A stretch of 64,000 nt of DNA from Zerene cesonia (Eukaryota > Arthropoda > Insecta > Lepidoptera > Pieridae). The notes beneath the pieces were generated by a model. That model was not told where the DNA came from. It worked only from the letters and a program-made list of their open reading frames with translations, and ran no database searches. The stretch's first letter is position 1. Each line of letters opens with the position of its first letter. The position numbers and the translations under genes are program-made. Below are positions 24,651 through 36,414 of the stretch, one piece after another. The stretch lies in contig NC_052125.1 of the NCBI RefSeq assembly GCF_012273895.1, forward strand, positions 930,001-994,000. Reading direction: 5' to 3'.

Positions 24651-26931
24651 TTTATTTATCTGTGCACGCCACCACAGATAAAATATTCTCCGACAACAGT
24701 ACTGCGCGGTTGTAAGTGAGATTTGATTTGAAAACGAAAGTACTATAACAATATTCAAGTGTCGAAAAACGCTCAAACTCGTTTTGTTGTTTACGTAACT
24801 GATCACATTTTATGAGATTTTTAACCATAGCGGTTGGGAATTTTTTCGCGCCTGATGATTAATAATAGCAATTACGTCTAACGTAGGATGAAAATATATA
24901 TTTTTAGCAGTGCTAATTATAAATTAAATCATAAATTTACAATGTTTTTCTTATTATTGTCATTAATCGTAAACGTATAGAAAAATACTGTACTGTGATT
25001 TTAGAAAGAAAGAAAGAAAGTACATTTAATTAACACTTTAAAAATACTTTTAGCAATAAAAAGCTATACTTAGTGTTCCTGAGTTAAATTTAAAACTTAA
25101 ATTTTTAACAATTGAAAATATACCGCCCATAGGCGATATATAGCCTCAGAGATCACGTACGCATCCATCTGTGAAAGAATTTTTGAAATCGTTACTGTGG
25201 TTCCTGAGATTAGCGTGTGTAAACAAACGCATCGGCTTATATTATCGTATTAAATTATGGATAGTTACTAACATGATTCAACCGGAGTTGGGTGAGAGAT
25301 TTTTTATTGAATAATTATGCCAAAATTATCAAACTCAAACTCTAACATTAATTTATTCAATTACACTTCTTATAGAAGCGCTTATGAATCGTCATAACAC
25401 AGTTTTAACATTTGCCACCGGTTCGAAAAGCAGTTGCTACATAGAAGAGCCGGCAAGTAACTCTGTAGTCTTTTAAAATAATAAAACACGTATCTTATCG
25501 TTCAATTCTCATTGTTAATGTTATAAACAAAACACAATTTTACGTATCACTAGAACATATATTTACTCAAGTAATTTATTGTACACGTCACGATTAGGGT
25601 TCCCCAAATGGATAATAATACATCCTACTATCATAATAATTATTATAAATGCGAAAGTTTGTATGGATTTGTATGTGTTTGTTACTCTTTCACGCAAAAA
25701 CTACTGAACCGATTGCAATGAAATTTGATACGAATACAGCTGGACAACTGGAATAACATATAGGCCCGACCCTTTAGACCCGGCCCTTTACCCCGATATT
25801 CCTACGGAATATGGACTTACGCGGGTGAAACCGCAGGGCGCAGCTAGTTTTCTAATATTTTTAGGAAAATAGCTTCTCATCTTTTATTAAACTCCGATTT
25901 TCTAATAAAATATGAGGTTTACTATCGGTCGTGTAAGACTTTATCCTCAATTCCTCACGAATGTATCAATATCAAGATTAGAAAAAATAGTATTTTTAGT
26001 TATAGATTCAGGATTAAATTCTTCTAAACGGCTAAACAGAAATGGATGTTATTAAAAATAACCATAGATCAAACACTATTAATAATCAACAAAATGTAGT
26101 ACCGATCACCAACGTTTGTATGTTTGTTGATTTATAATGCAAGAAATACTGCATCAAATTTGTTTAGTTTCGATGATAGGACACACAATGATGTGGCCTA
26201 ATAGAGTTCCGTTGCGACAGTAAATATAATTGATAAAAAAAATACGCTAAGATGCGATAATAATCATAAATTTTATAAATTACATATATGTTGTTATCTA
26301 TACTAATAATATATCATAAGATAATGCCATAGTATCCTGATAAAAAAACAATTTAGCATAACAAATATAATAAATACATACCTAAGATAGTAATACAAAT
26401 TTATATTCATAACAACTCGATCGTCGAATTCCGATTTCCCATTGCTGTTTACCCGACTGCGCCAAACGTTTACTGTTGTAAACGGCAAAATTAAATGGCG
26501 GATTTTCAACACTAAGTTATCATTTGTTTTTTATTCCTGATTCTTATCGAGTGTGATGATCAGATTCTCAAAAATGAATAAACAAAATACAGAATACACA
26601 TGCAATAACAATGAACTATTAACACTGAAAGAATTTTGCAAAACGGACCAGTAGTTCCTGAGATTAGCGCGTTCAAACAAACATACAAACTCTTCAGCCT
26701 CATAATATTAGTATAGATAAATGAAAACCATGCTATTACTTTACCAAGTCGTTACGTAATTATAAAAAAAGGTGTGTGTGCACGATTCACACACTATGAT
26801 CATAGAAGTGAAACTTCAGTAAATCGACAGAAGAATGAGATGAATATATATAAAATATAAAATAGTATGTATATTTCTGTCTCGTTCCTTGCCGGTTTCA
26901 TTCTACACGTGTTTGTATTTTTGTCTCTTAC
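24651..26931. other. Upstream region of the 24263-24650 exon
   Basis: Apart from one H1 copy (25623-25847), unremarkable AT-rich DNA; promoter elements not identifiable. Confidence 0.4.
25623..25847 (+). mobile_element. Helitron-like element, family H1
   Basis: Carries a small internal duplication around CCCGACCCTTTAGACCCGG; CTAG end at 25844-25847. Confidence 0.75.
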
Positions 26932-27152
26932 CTGTCGTTTTTTTCCGTCGCATCAGGTTTGAAATCACAGCGATTCTGAAGAAGTTTCATGTCAATAGAA
27001 ATTCTACCTAATCCTAATCCTCGCATAATACATATTTGTGATACATCCGCAATATAGTGCAACTTAGACTGTAATGCGAATGGATAGTTAACAAGTTCGA
27101 TGATATCTATCGGTTTTAGAATCTTACGAGGACATACATATAATAAGATCAC
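26932..27152 (-). other. Possible orphan first exon divergent from acyl-CoA synthetase A
   Basis: A minus-strand open frame from ATG 27150-27152 runs 73 codons to a plausible GTAAGA donor (26926-26931), leaving in phase 2. It contains RGLGLGRISIDMKLLQNRC, which does not look like translated repeat, but I recognise no family. No partner exon in the right phase was found to the left. It lies about 170 bp from the start codon of gene A on the other strand, so it could also be 5' leader or promoter DNA of that gene. Confidence 0.2.
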
Positions 27153-27322
27153 ATATAAACGCCATTATGAACAGCACAAAAACAGTTATCTATTTCTTAT
27201 TCTTTGTATGATTTCCTACAGAACCAAAACTATCATAAAACAGCTATCATTCATTATATTGCAACAACATCCAGTACTTATCGCGCTGCCAAACGAGTAG
27301 GACGTGTTTTGAACTAATTAAC

Positions 27323-30300
27323 ATGATAAGAAATAGTAAATACATATATTCCGATGAGGTGATAGATGTGCCTAGTCATTTACACGCTGGGAGGTATTTT
27401 ATAGATTCTTTGCATGCGTTTGGTGATAGGGTAGCATTGGTAAGGTCTGCTTTTATAATGCTTTATTAGATTTCCTTTATGTTTACTCGGCAAGTGAGAT
27501 AATGTAATTACACGCTTTTTATTAGCTTCACCTGTATGTTTGTTTGTAACCGACTGAATGGGCGCGATTTTGACCCACTTTAAACGGCCAGATTTCGTTC
27601 AAACTTTGTAGATTTATTGAGGACCGATGACAATACACTAATTTGATAAAATTAATCCATTTTTTAATTTGCAAAATATGATTTTTGTTAAAGCGTGTTT
27701 TTTAGTTTTTTTAAACTATTATTTTGAACGCACGTTTTTGCGTCTATCGCGGTTTAGAAACTCCTGGATGTTTTAAGTAATTGACTCCTTTAGACTCGAT
27801 TGTGACCCATTTTAAACGGACAGATTTAATTCAAACTTTGTACACTTATCAAGGATCGGTGACAATACAATAATTTCATGAGTCTATCGTGTTATCCTCA
27901 TTAGAAACGCAATGATTAAATAATTCCCTTACCGTAACTGATCTTACGTAAACCGATTTAGATGAATCTACTTTTCTATGAAAGTTGGTGTCTTCCTGTT
28001 ATCTCTTATATCTCTTGTGTCTTTAAAAATAAATAGTTGAAGAGATACATGTATCTTACATCTTACAAAATGTCATGCCGGTAGGTACTGCCTTTACCAA
28101 AATCCACGAAAAACCACATTTGTTTTCCATACGAGTAAAGCTGCGAGCGGATAGCTAATTCTAAAACTAACGTCACAATAATTTTCTCAATAACTTTTAT
28201 AACGTTTTCAGACAAATGGGGAAAAACACACGAGCATAACCTACGCTGAAATAGTCCGCGACGCTATGAGTATAGCCGTCTCGCTCACACGCATGGGAGT
28301 GAAGAGGGGGGAAACGGTGGGGGTCTGCATGGAAACAAGGGTGGAGTATTGGCCCATTGTGATTGGTGCAAGCTGCACGGGGGCTGCGATAAATCCATTT
28401 AACATTGGATATACTGCTGGTATAATCTATTTTATCTAGTTACATACATTTTAAAATTAAAATTAATATTTATATTTACTTACACTAGCTGTTCGTATGG
28501 TTTCGCCCGTGGTACATATGACCTAAGTCACTCAGTGAAGTTGCAGCTTTCCAATGGTGAAAGTATTTATGAAATCGGTCCAGCAGTTTTTGCGTGAAAA
28601 CGTTACGTTGTAAGGATGTGTGTGTGTTTGATGCTCTTTCACGCAAAAAATGCTGAACCGATTGCAATGAAATTTCGCACGTAGATAGCTTGACAACTGG
28701 AATAACATATAGGCAACTATTTATCCCGATATTCCTACGGGATACGGACTTACGCGGGTGAAACCGCGGGGCGCAGCTAGTATTATATAAATATAGAAAA
28801 CATTATTCTTCGAACCAGCGTCTTTCGACACACCGAAACTTGATCCTAGGCGTTCAAAACAACACCACTGAATACGCCCATATGTTAACATTTCCATATC
28901 ATATTCCTAATCAAACAAACCCAATTTCAGACGAGCTGAAGCACGTGTTGAATATTACAAAACCAAAATACATGATATGTTCAGAAATCGCATATAAACT
29001 GCATTCAGGAACCTTCAAAACGATGCAGTTCATTGAAACAACCATAACCATTGGTGGATCTGGCCAAACAACATACGAAGATCTGCTAAAGAACGAAATT
29101 AATTATGCTGACTTTGATGTGGTGGATGTTGATGGGAAAAATGATAGTCTATTTGTTTTATTTTCATCCGGCACCACGGGACTTCCGAAGGGAGTTATGC
29201 AGACACATCTGAACGTCATTTCTATATGTAGTTTGTGAGTTATTCTTACTTTATATTGGTAGATATTATATGTGGTGGCTAAAAAGCAGTGGTGGCTCAG
29301 TGGTGAGAACCTCGGACTTCAAAATCGATAAGTCAGGGTTCGAGACCGGGCGAGTGTGCAGGAAATAAATTGATTTTTCAATTTATCTGCGCATGTTGAT
29401 AACATCACCACTGCTTAAACGGTGAAGGAAAACATCGTGAGGAAACCGGCATGTCCAAGAATTAAAAGTTCGACGACATGTGACATCTGCCAACCCGCAC
29501 TTGGCCAGCGTGGTGGATTATGGCCTGAACCCTCATAGGAGGCCTGTGTCCCAGCAGTGGGAACATATATGGGCTGATGATGATGATGATGAGATATTAT
29601 ATTATTACAAGCTGACCCGGAAAACGCTGTTCTGCCTTACTCTTATCATTTAGGGGTATGAAAAATAGATGCAGCCGATTCTCAGACCTACCCGATATGC
29701 ACACAAAATTTCATAAGAATCGGTCCAGCCGTTTCGCAGGAGTTCGGTAACTATAATTGGGACACGGATATTTTATATATAAGATAGATTATATTGAAAT
29801 GGTGATGAAAAACACCGTGAGGAAACCGAAAAATTCAAGATGGCTAATAATTTTGTTATAATTATTTAAAAATTAAAGGTTTGTTACGAACTTTAAACGC
29901 AATATATCTTTTTTTTTTTTTTTTTTTTTTTATGTCATAGCGGGCAGCTGAGCTGGTGGTTCGCCTGATGGTAAGCGATCACCACCGCCCATAAACATTC
30001 GCAAAGGTAGTACCTCTGTGAATGCGCTGCCCGCTTTTATGGGGTAAGGGAAAAGGAAAGGATTAACGATTGGAAAGAAGGAATGGACTAGGACGGGTGA
30101 GGAAAAGGAAACGGGCCTCCGGTTTCTGATCTTTAAATAATATAATGAATAAATCGGTTTAAAATCTTTAATTAAACTTATAATACTCGCATAAAATCTT
30201 ACATATGTATGTGGGAGTCGAGCACGCTTCGGCACGAATTGGGCCAGCTCGCACCGGGGAAGTACCACACCCCCAAAGAAAACCGGCGTGAAATAACAGC

Positions 30301-33300
30301 TTGCTATTGTCTTTCGTACGGTGAGTGGGGGAACGGGAGACGTATATTCTTTTCCTTACCCGTTCCACTCCTTTCCTTCGTTCCTCTAGTCAATCCTTTC
30401 TTAATTCCTTCCCAATTTAAATTCGGCAATCCATTTGTAGAGGCGTCAAGTCTGCAATTGACCTTACGCCTTTCCAAATGTTTATGTGCAGTGGTAGCGC
30501 TTACCATCAGGCGACCCACCGGCTCCATTGTCGACTGTGACATAAAAAATACACATGAAAACACATTTGTTGTTATTTCTAGAAAGAATGCTCTAAACAC
30601 AAACGACAGGACGCTTTTCATCACACCATGGTATCACACCATGGGTCTGTTGGGTGTGCTGAGGTACCTTCAAACCGGCTGTGACATGGTCTTCCTCCCG
30701 AAGTATGAAACCAACCTGTACTTGCGGACTATAGAGCGGTATAAGGTAAGAATTTAGTTCGAGGTTAGGTCTAAGACTTCTTTTTTAGTATATATTTATA
30801 TAGCATACGTACTGTAACCCGCGGCGTTATTCGCGTGATACATGGGTAAAAAGCCTATGTGCTAAGCCTATAATCTATGTATGTACCAAATTCATACAGA
30901 TAACCTGTTTTAGCATTTAAAAGTAACAAAGATCCAAACATACATCCATACTTATAAACTTTCGCGTTTATAATATGAGTAAAAATTTTATTCAATTGGA
31001 TTATATACTCTATGACATTATAAAACACCCTTTTAACTCCTATAGTCCCCATAGTTATATAAAAATCTTGTTCGTAGAAAATCGTATTGTTCAGTAATTG
31101 TATAAATATATGCGCCCCGCAGTTTCACCCGCGTAAGTCTGTATCCCGTAGTAAAATCGGGATAAAAAGTTGCCTATGTTTTATTCTAGTTGTCCAGCTA
31201 TCTACGTATCAAATTTCATTGCAATCGGTACAGTAGCTTTTGCGTGAAATTGTCACAAAAATCCATACATACATACAATCATCCATACTTTCAAACTTTC
31301 ACGTTTATAATATTAGTAGGATTAATAGGTTTGTTTTTACAGATAAAGCAGCTTTTACTCGCGCCTCCAGTTTTGGTAGCGACATCAAAATCAAAGGCTA
31401 AATACGATGTTAGTTCTGTGATATTCATTTATTCCGGTGCGGCGCCCCTGCGCAAGGACACCATAGAGGACGCGAAGAAAAAGTAAGTCAATTTGAGATT
31501 AAAATAAATAAAAATCAATTCATATAGTATATTTGTTTCAAAGAGCGCTAATATGTTACAATATTCTCACTGTACACAATATCTTATTGGTATGGGAGTC
31601 GAGCACGCTTCGGCACGAATTGGGCCAGCTCACACAAAAGCGGCGTGAAATAAGAAAGAAAGAAAATACATTTATTTATATAAGGTAAAATAAAAAAAAT
31701 AAAAAAAAATGATCTAATTTACAACACACTAAATAAACCTCATATAAACAGGAGATCCACTCAGTGTAAAAGAGTCTAAGCCCATTAAAGGAACTTAGAC
31801 TCTTCTCTGATTTTCAGTAAGTAATATAAAATAAGAGCATGCTATTGATTTTCCTGCGGTGAGAGAGGGAGCCGGATGTCAATTTCCTTGTCCTCACAAT
31901 TCCCAGTCCTTTCCTTTATTCCTCTCACAAATCCATTCTTAATCCCTTCCCAATGTAAAATCGGCAATCCTCTTGTAGAGGCGTAAGGTCTGCAATGGAT
32001 CTTATGACTCTAAATAAATATCTAAACCGTCTTCAAATTGTCAGAAACAAACCAAATTTTAATGGGACCACATGACGGGCACCAGCTTTAAAACAAACCA
32101 TCAGTATCGGTTCATTCAGTCGATAGTTGTTAGGTAACAAAAACAAAAAAATCATACAGTCGAAGTGAGAACCTCCCTCTGTTTTTGGAAGTCGGTTGTA
32201 AATCCTACTCCTACTATCCTACTAATATTATTAATGCGAAAGTTTGTAAGGATGTGTGTGTGTTTGTTGCTCTTTCACGCAAAAGCTGCTGAACCGATTG
32301 CAATAAAATTTGGTACGTCGACAGCTGGACAACTGGAATAACATATAGGCAACTTTTTATCCCGATATTCCTAGGGGATACGGACTTACGCGGGTGAAAC
32401 TGCGGGGTAATAAAGTCGTTCTTGTTTGACGTGAAATAAGATAAACAAATACACTTTCAAATTGATAATATAAATAAGGGGAATCGATAATGACAACAAA
32501 AGTCTTAGGCACATGAAACCGAAAGAGTAGAAGAAATTCGATTACTGTGGCGGGATCACGGGTGGCCGAGAGGCTAGGTGTTGCTACGGTTTGGCAAAGG
32601 ATGCGGGTTCGAATCCCGCCTCGTGATCAAATTTTTTCTATTCTTTCAAAATTTATCAACAAAAGTCTGGTCAAGTCTGGTCAAGCATGAAATTAATTTC
32701 ACCGTTAACCCATCTCTTACCTTCAGATTTATCAACCTGAAAGCAGTAACTCAGGGCTATGGGATGACAGAGACAACGCTGGCCATCATCAGGGACACAT
32801 ATGAAAAGGCGCACTTGGCTAAACCAGGGGGTGTTGGTTTTGTAGTTAGCGGCTGTGTTGTTAAGGTACCTATATTTATGTCTAGGTAGGTTTCGCTCGT
32901 GGTACATATATAGCCTAAAGCCTCCCTCAATAAATGGGCTATATAAAACTGAAAGAATTTTTCAAATCGAACCAGTTGTTCCTGAGATTAGCGCGTTCAA
33001 GCAAACAAATACTTCAGCTTTATAATATATGTATAAATTCTCATGTCACAATGTTAGTTACCGTACTCCTCCGAAACGGCTGGAACGATTCTCATGAAAT
33101 TTTGTGTGGATATCGGGGTAGGTCTGAATCGGCTAACATCTATTTTTCAGACCCCTAAATGATAAGAGTAAGGTAGAACAGCGTTTGACGGGTCAGCTGG
33201 TAATTATATACATACTGGATGTTCCACCACGGTTAGAAGTAGCCTATAACACTCTCTAACCTCCCAGCTTTCCCAGGCACAAAAATCATTCCATAAGATC

Positions 33301-35405
33301 GCTCTGTTGCAGCGGGATATACAGACATACAAATGTTCTTTCCAAATTTAGTACTCGATAACTTAGGATTTTCAAACAATTACACAGTATTTTCTTGTGT
33401 TTGATTTTACGCGAGTATTATACATTTAGAAATTTAAGACTTTTTAACGGATTTTAAACGCGATTTATTCATTATATTTTTAATCCGAAGTTTCGAACAC
33501 CTTACAGTGGCCGTGACCGCGCTCGCCGTTTAAAAGTCTTTAATTTCTAAACAATTAACATTATTATTTTCTTCATAGGATTTTTTCATTAAGTCCTATT
33601 TAGAGGCAGTGGTTTCCATTTCACCAGGAATGTCGGTAATCGTTTTTATAGATACAATTTCTTTTTCAGGTGATCGACATAGAGACGGGGAAGGTATTAG
33701 GCCCGAATGAGCCTGGTGAAATAAGGGTCAAAGGTCCAGCAGTGATGAAGGGTTACATTGGTAAGGATATAAGTGAGGATTTCGATGAAGAGGGCTTCTA
33801 TAAAACCGGTGATATCGGGTACTATGATGATGACAAATACTTCTTTATTGTGGATAGGTTGAAGGAACTCATCAAGTACAAAGGGTATCAAGTAAGTGTA
33901 TTATTAATCCTCTTATTTATTGCTCCTTACATCTCTCTTGACCGCCTCCTTGGTACAGTGGTTAATGCGTGAGCGTAGAACCGAGGGGTGCTGGGTTCAA
34001 TTCCCGGTGGGGACGCACAAAAAAAAAGTCTCGGTCTGGCAGGACACAGGAGGCTGATCAGGTGATCAGCCTTCTGTCTCCTGCCACTTGTCCCTAAAAA
34101 AAATCGATCAGTGAAACGGATGTACATCATCTGCCCCATTCCCCACTAGGGGACACGGGACTTCACACATCTTTCTTGAAGTATTTAGAAAATAGAAAAT
34201 GGGTGCGTTTTATTAATGGACTATATGATTTACTAACTGCGGCTACGCCCGCAGTTTATATATACGTATATAGGCCTCACTCAGTGAATTTGTTTTGTAA
34301 TGATGAAAGAATTTTTTGAAATCGGTCCAGTATATTTCGCGTGAAAACGTGACCAACATAAAAAAATAAATAATTCCTCTATAATAATAGTGTAGAAAGT
34401 GTGTTTTATAATGCCTTAAATTTTATGATCCACTATAATAAAAAAAAGAGAAAAATATATGGTATAATTCAGGATATATGCTCATTTGATATTGTGTTAA
34501 AAACATATGCTACGGTTGAGAAGAACTTTAAAGATGCCCTTAACATTCTTCCAGGTGCCACCAGCAGAAATAGAGGCAGTGTTACTCCAACACCCCGCAA
34601 TATTAGACGCGGGTGTGGCGGGTGTACCACACCCGGCAGGCGAGTTGCCGCGAGCTTTCGTTGTCCTGCAACCCGGGGCGAGTGTTAGTGAAGCTGATAT
34701 ACATGGATTTATTGCTGAGAAGGTAAACTTGAATGTACTATCATTAAATGAATGAATACGTATAAAGCTGGAAAGTATTCATCATCAGCCCATATATGCT
34801 CCCACTGCTGGGACACAGGCCTCCTATGAGGGTTCAGGCCTCAATCCACCACGCTGGCCAAGTGTGGGCACACACATGCCGGTTTCTTCACAATGTTTTC
34901 CTTCACCGTTTTAAGCAGTGGTGATGTTATACGGATATATATACGGACCGCTAGTTATTCATATTTGCTTTGTCATAGAATATCGTACGTATGTGATTTT
35001 GTTCTATAAATTGTATAAGTAAAACAATTAGCGATTGTTATCTTATGTTGTGTCAGTTATTACCCTGAATGGCAAGTCTAATTATGGCATATATATTTAA
35101 GTACCCAGATAAGTGATATCAATTGTTTTTTTTTTTCTTTTTTACGTGTGTGACCATAATGTGTTTTCTTTTCTTTTAATCTACACTCTATTTGTAATAA
35201 AGAAAGAAGAAAGAAAGAACAAACATTTATTTGGCGACAATGTGTGTATTTCAGCGACTGTAATTATGACATTTTATTCCAGTTATCCGACCCGAAACAC
35301 TTGCGTGGTGGCATCCGTTTCGTGAATGAAATACCCAAGAACCCCAGCGGCAAGATCTTACGGAGGAAGTTAAAAGAAATGGTGTTGGAAAGAAGCAAAC
35401 TATAG
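27323..35405 (+). CDS. Luciferase-like acyl-CoA synthetase A (peroxisomal, ends SKL)
   Basis: Complete nine-exon gene: 27323-27439, 28212-28419, 28931-29234, 30583-30745, 31343-31482, 32727-32865, 33670-33891, 34555-34722 and 35283-35405. All introns are GT-AG and the exons join in one frame of 527 codons plus TAG, the usual size for the firefly luciferase/4-coumarate-CoA ligase group of the ANL adenylate-forming family. Motifs in order: P-loop SSGTTGLPKG (187-196), PWYHTMG in exon 4, QGYGMTET (320-327), YKTGD (Asp405), DRLKELIKYKGYQV (419-432) and NPSGKILRR with the catalytic Lys511. The last three residues are SKL, the canonical PTS1, so it should act in peroxisomes. Expected reaction: carboxylic acid + ATP + CoA to acyl-CoA + AMP + PPi; the acid cannot be read from sequence. 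The start Met puts 39 residues in exon 1, exactly as in gene B. Light emission is not implied: most insect members are plain acyl-CoA synthetases. Confidence 0.93.
28606..28780 (+). mobile_element. Helitron-like element, family H1, intron 2 of synthetase A
   Basis: 5' tip missing, 3' half perfect. An H2-type remnant (about 28487-28600) precedes it. Confidence 0.7.
29286..29592 (+). mobile_element. tRNA-derived SINE with GAT tail (Metulj-like), intron 3 of synthetase A
   Basis: About 300 bp: A-box-like TGGCTCAGTGGT, B-box GGTTCGAGACC, a long conserved body including AACATCGTGAGGAAACCGG, and a TGATGATGATGATGATGAG tail. The family is common in butterflies and moths; the name Metulj is from memory and tentative. 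Confidence 0.75.
29608..29787 (-). mobile_element. Helitron-like element, family H4, intron 3 of synthetase A
   Basis: Reverse copy right after the GAT-tail SINE. Confidence 0.6.
29935..30122 (+). repeat. Palindrome-rich repeat, family S, intron 3 of synthetase A
   Basis: First half only, preceded by a long T run (29910-29931). Confidence 0.65.
30209..30545 (-). repeat. Palindrome-rich repeat, family S, intron 3 of synthetase A
   Basis: Reverse full-length copy ending about 40 bp before exon 4. Confidence 0.7.
31109..31321 (-). mobile_element. Helitron-like element, family H1, intron 4 of synthetase A
   Basis: Reverse copy whose 5' end lies only about 20 bp before exon 5. Confidence 0.7.
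32217..32407 (+). mobile_element. Helitron-like element, family H1, intron 5 of synthetase A
   Basis: Lacks the last bases after the hairpin. Confidence 0.65.
32550..32645 (+). mobile_element. tRNA-derived SINE (type T1), intron 5 of synthetase A
   Basis: Same A and B boxes as the copy at 2262, followed by a T-rich tail ending in CTATTCTTTC. It lies about 80 bp before exon 6. Confidence 0.7.
33028..33200 (+). mobile_element. Helitron-like element, family H4, intron 6 of synthetase A
   Basis: Ends GGGTCAGCTGG before T, one base off CTAG. An H2 remnant precedes it. Confidence 0.6.
33942..34160 (+). mobile_element. tRNA-derived SINE (type T2), intron 7 of synthetase A
   Basis: Starts about 50 bp after exon 7; B-box GGTTCAATTCCC, same tail as the copy at 13628. 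Confidence 0.7.
34775..34930 (-). mobile_element. GAT-tail SINE, 3' half, intron 8 of synthetase A
   Basis: Reverse copy holding only the tail-side half (CATCATCAGCCCATATATG start); the tRNA head is missing. Confidence 0.65.
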
Positions 35406-35539
35406 TATTAAATGTTAAATATAATACCTACTGGGTTTTTATTTGTTTTTTACTAGTTTGTATGGATATATCTTACCTTTTTTAAGTAAAACTGTGAAAT
35501 GTACAGACCATAGTCGTTTATATTAGCATTTGTGAAGAT

Positions 35540-35545
35540 AATAAA
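35540..35545 (+). promoter_or_regulatory. Probable polyadenylation signal of synthetase A
   Basis: AATAAA 135 bp past the stop codon. An ATTAAA at 35408 is too close to the stop to be preferred. The two synthetase genes thus end within about 0.8 kb of each other. Confidence 0.4.
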
Positions 35546-35867
35546 TAACTAGATTAGATTGAAATTCAATGCATAAACGCGATGATTTCACCTAATAATC
35601 CAACAATGCTTATCCGTATAATAATTAACTCTAATTCAACGCATTTAAGATTCAGAATTAAGTAATGAAAGTGCAAATCTATCGTTAATCCAAATATCTA
35701 ATATCAGTCCCAAAAGAAATAGACTTTCTGCGTACGAATCTTAATTCATACGATTCGATGGCTAAACGAGTTTTGACAAGTTATGAAAAGCGACATATGT
35801 ATCTTAACTGTCAATTATTCATCCAACGGAATATTAAGACACATATTTTTTTTTGTTTTTTTTTTTT

Positions 35868-36202
35868 ATGTCATAGTCGACGATGGAGCTGGTGGGTCGC
35901 CTGATGGTAAGCGCTACCACCGCACATGGACATTTGGAGAGGCGTAAATTCAAAAGCAGACCTTACGCCTCTACAAATGGATTGCCGACTTTAAATTGGA
36001 AAAGGATTAAGAAAGGATTAATGAAAGGAATAAAGGACGAAAAGACTGGGAAATAAGGAATAGGATATGGGCCTCCGGCTCCCCCACTCACCGTACGAAA
36101 CACAATAGCATGCTATTATTTCACGCCGGTTTTCTGTGGAAGTGTGGTACTTCCCTGATGCGAGCTGGCCCAATTTGTGCCGCGCGTGCTCAACTCCCAC
36201 AT
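35868..36202 (+). repeat. Palindrome-rich repeat, family S, between the two synthetase genes
   Basis: Full-length copy filling a third of the ~1-kb gap between the two stop codons. Confidence 0.7.
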
Positions 36203-36324
36203 CAATTGAAATCCGACAATGATATTAACCGAAACTTATAAAGAATATGCTATACATTTCTGATTTTGCATAGAGCATCCACGTTTGACACAATAAATCA
36301 AAAACGCATATATCAACAACCTCT

Positions 36325-36330
36325 TTTATT
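36325..36330 (-). promoter_or_regulatory. Probable polyadenylation signal of synthetase B
   Basis: TTTATT on the plus strand is AATAAA on the gene strand, about 85 bp past the stop codon. Confidence 0.5.
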
Positions 36331-36414
36331 ATAACAAAATAATTTCATAACAAAAGCTCATAATACCATCCCCCTGAACATCGAACTTCGAACCATTACA
36401 ATCCCCACCTAAAA

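Noticed and set aside
30209..30757. Open frame of 182 codons
   Set aside because: Its first two thirds are a repeat plus intron; only 30583-30745 is exon 4 of synthetase A.
32578..32889. Open frame of 103 codons
   Set aside because: It is a chance fusion of a tRNA-derived SINE, intron sequence and exon 6 of synthetase A; only the last part is coding.
27323..35405. Calling synthetase A a light-producing luciferase
   Set aside because: The family resemblance is clear, but luciferin use cannot be read from these motifs and Lepidoptera are not luminous.
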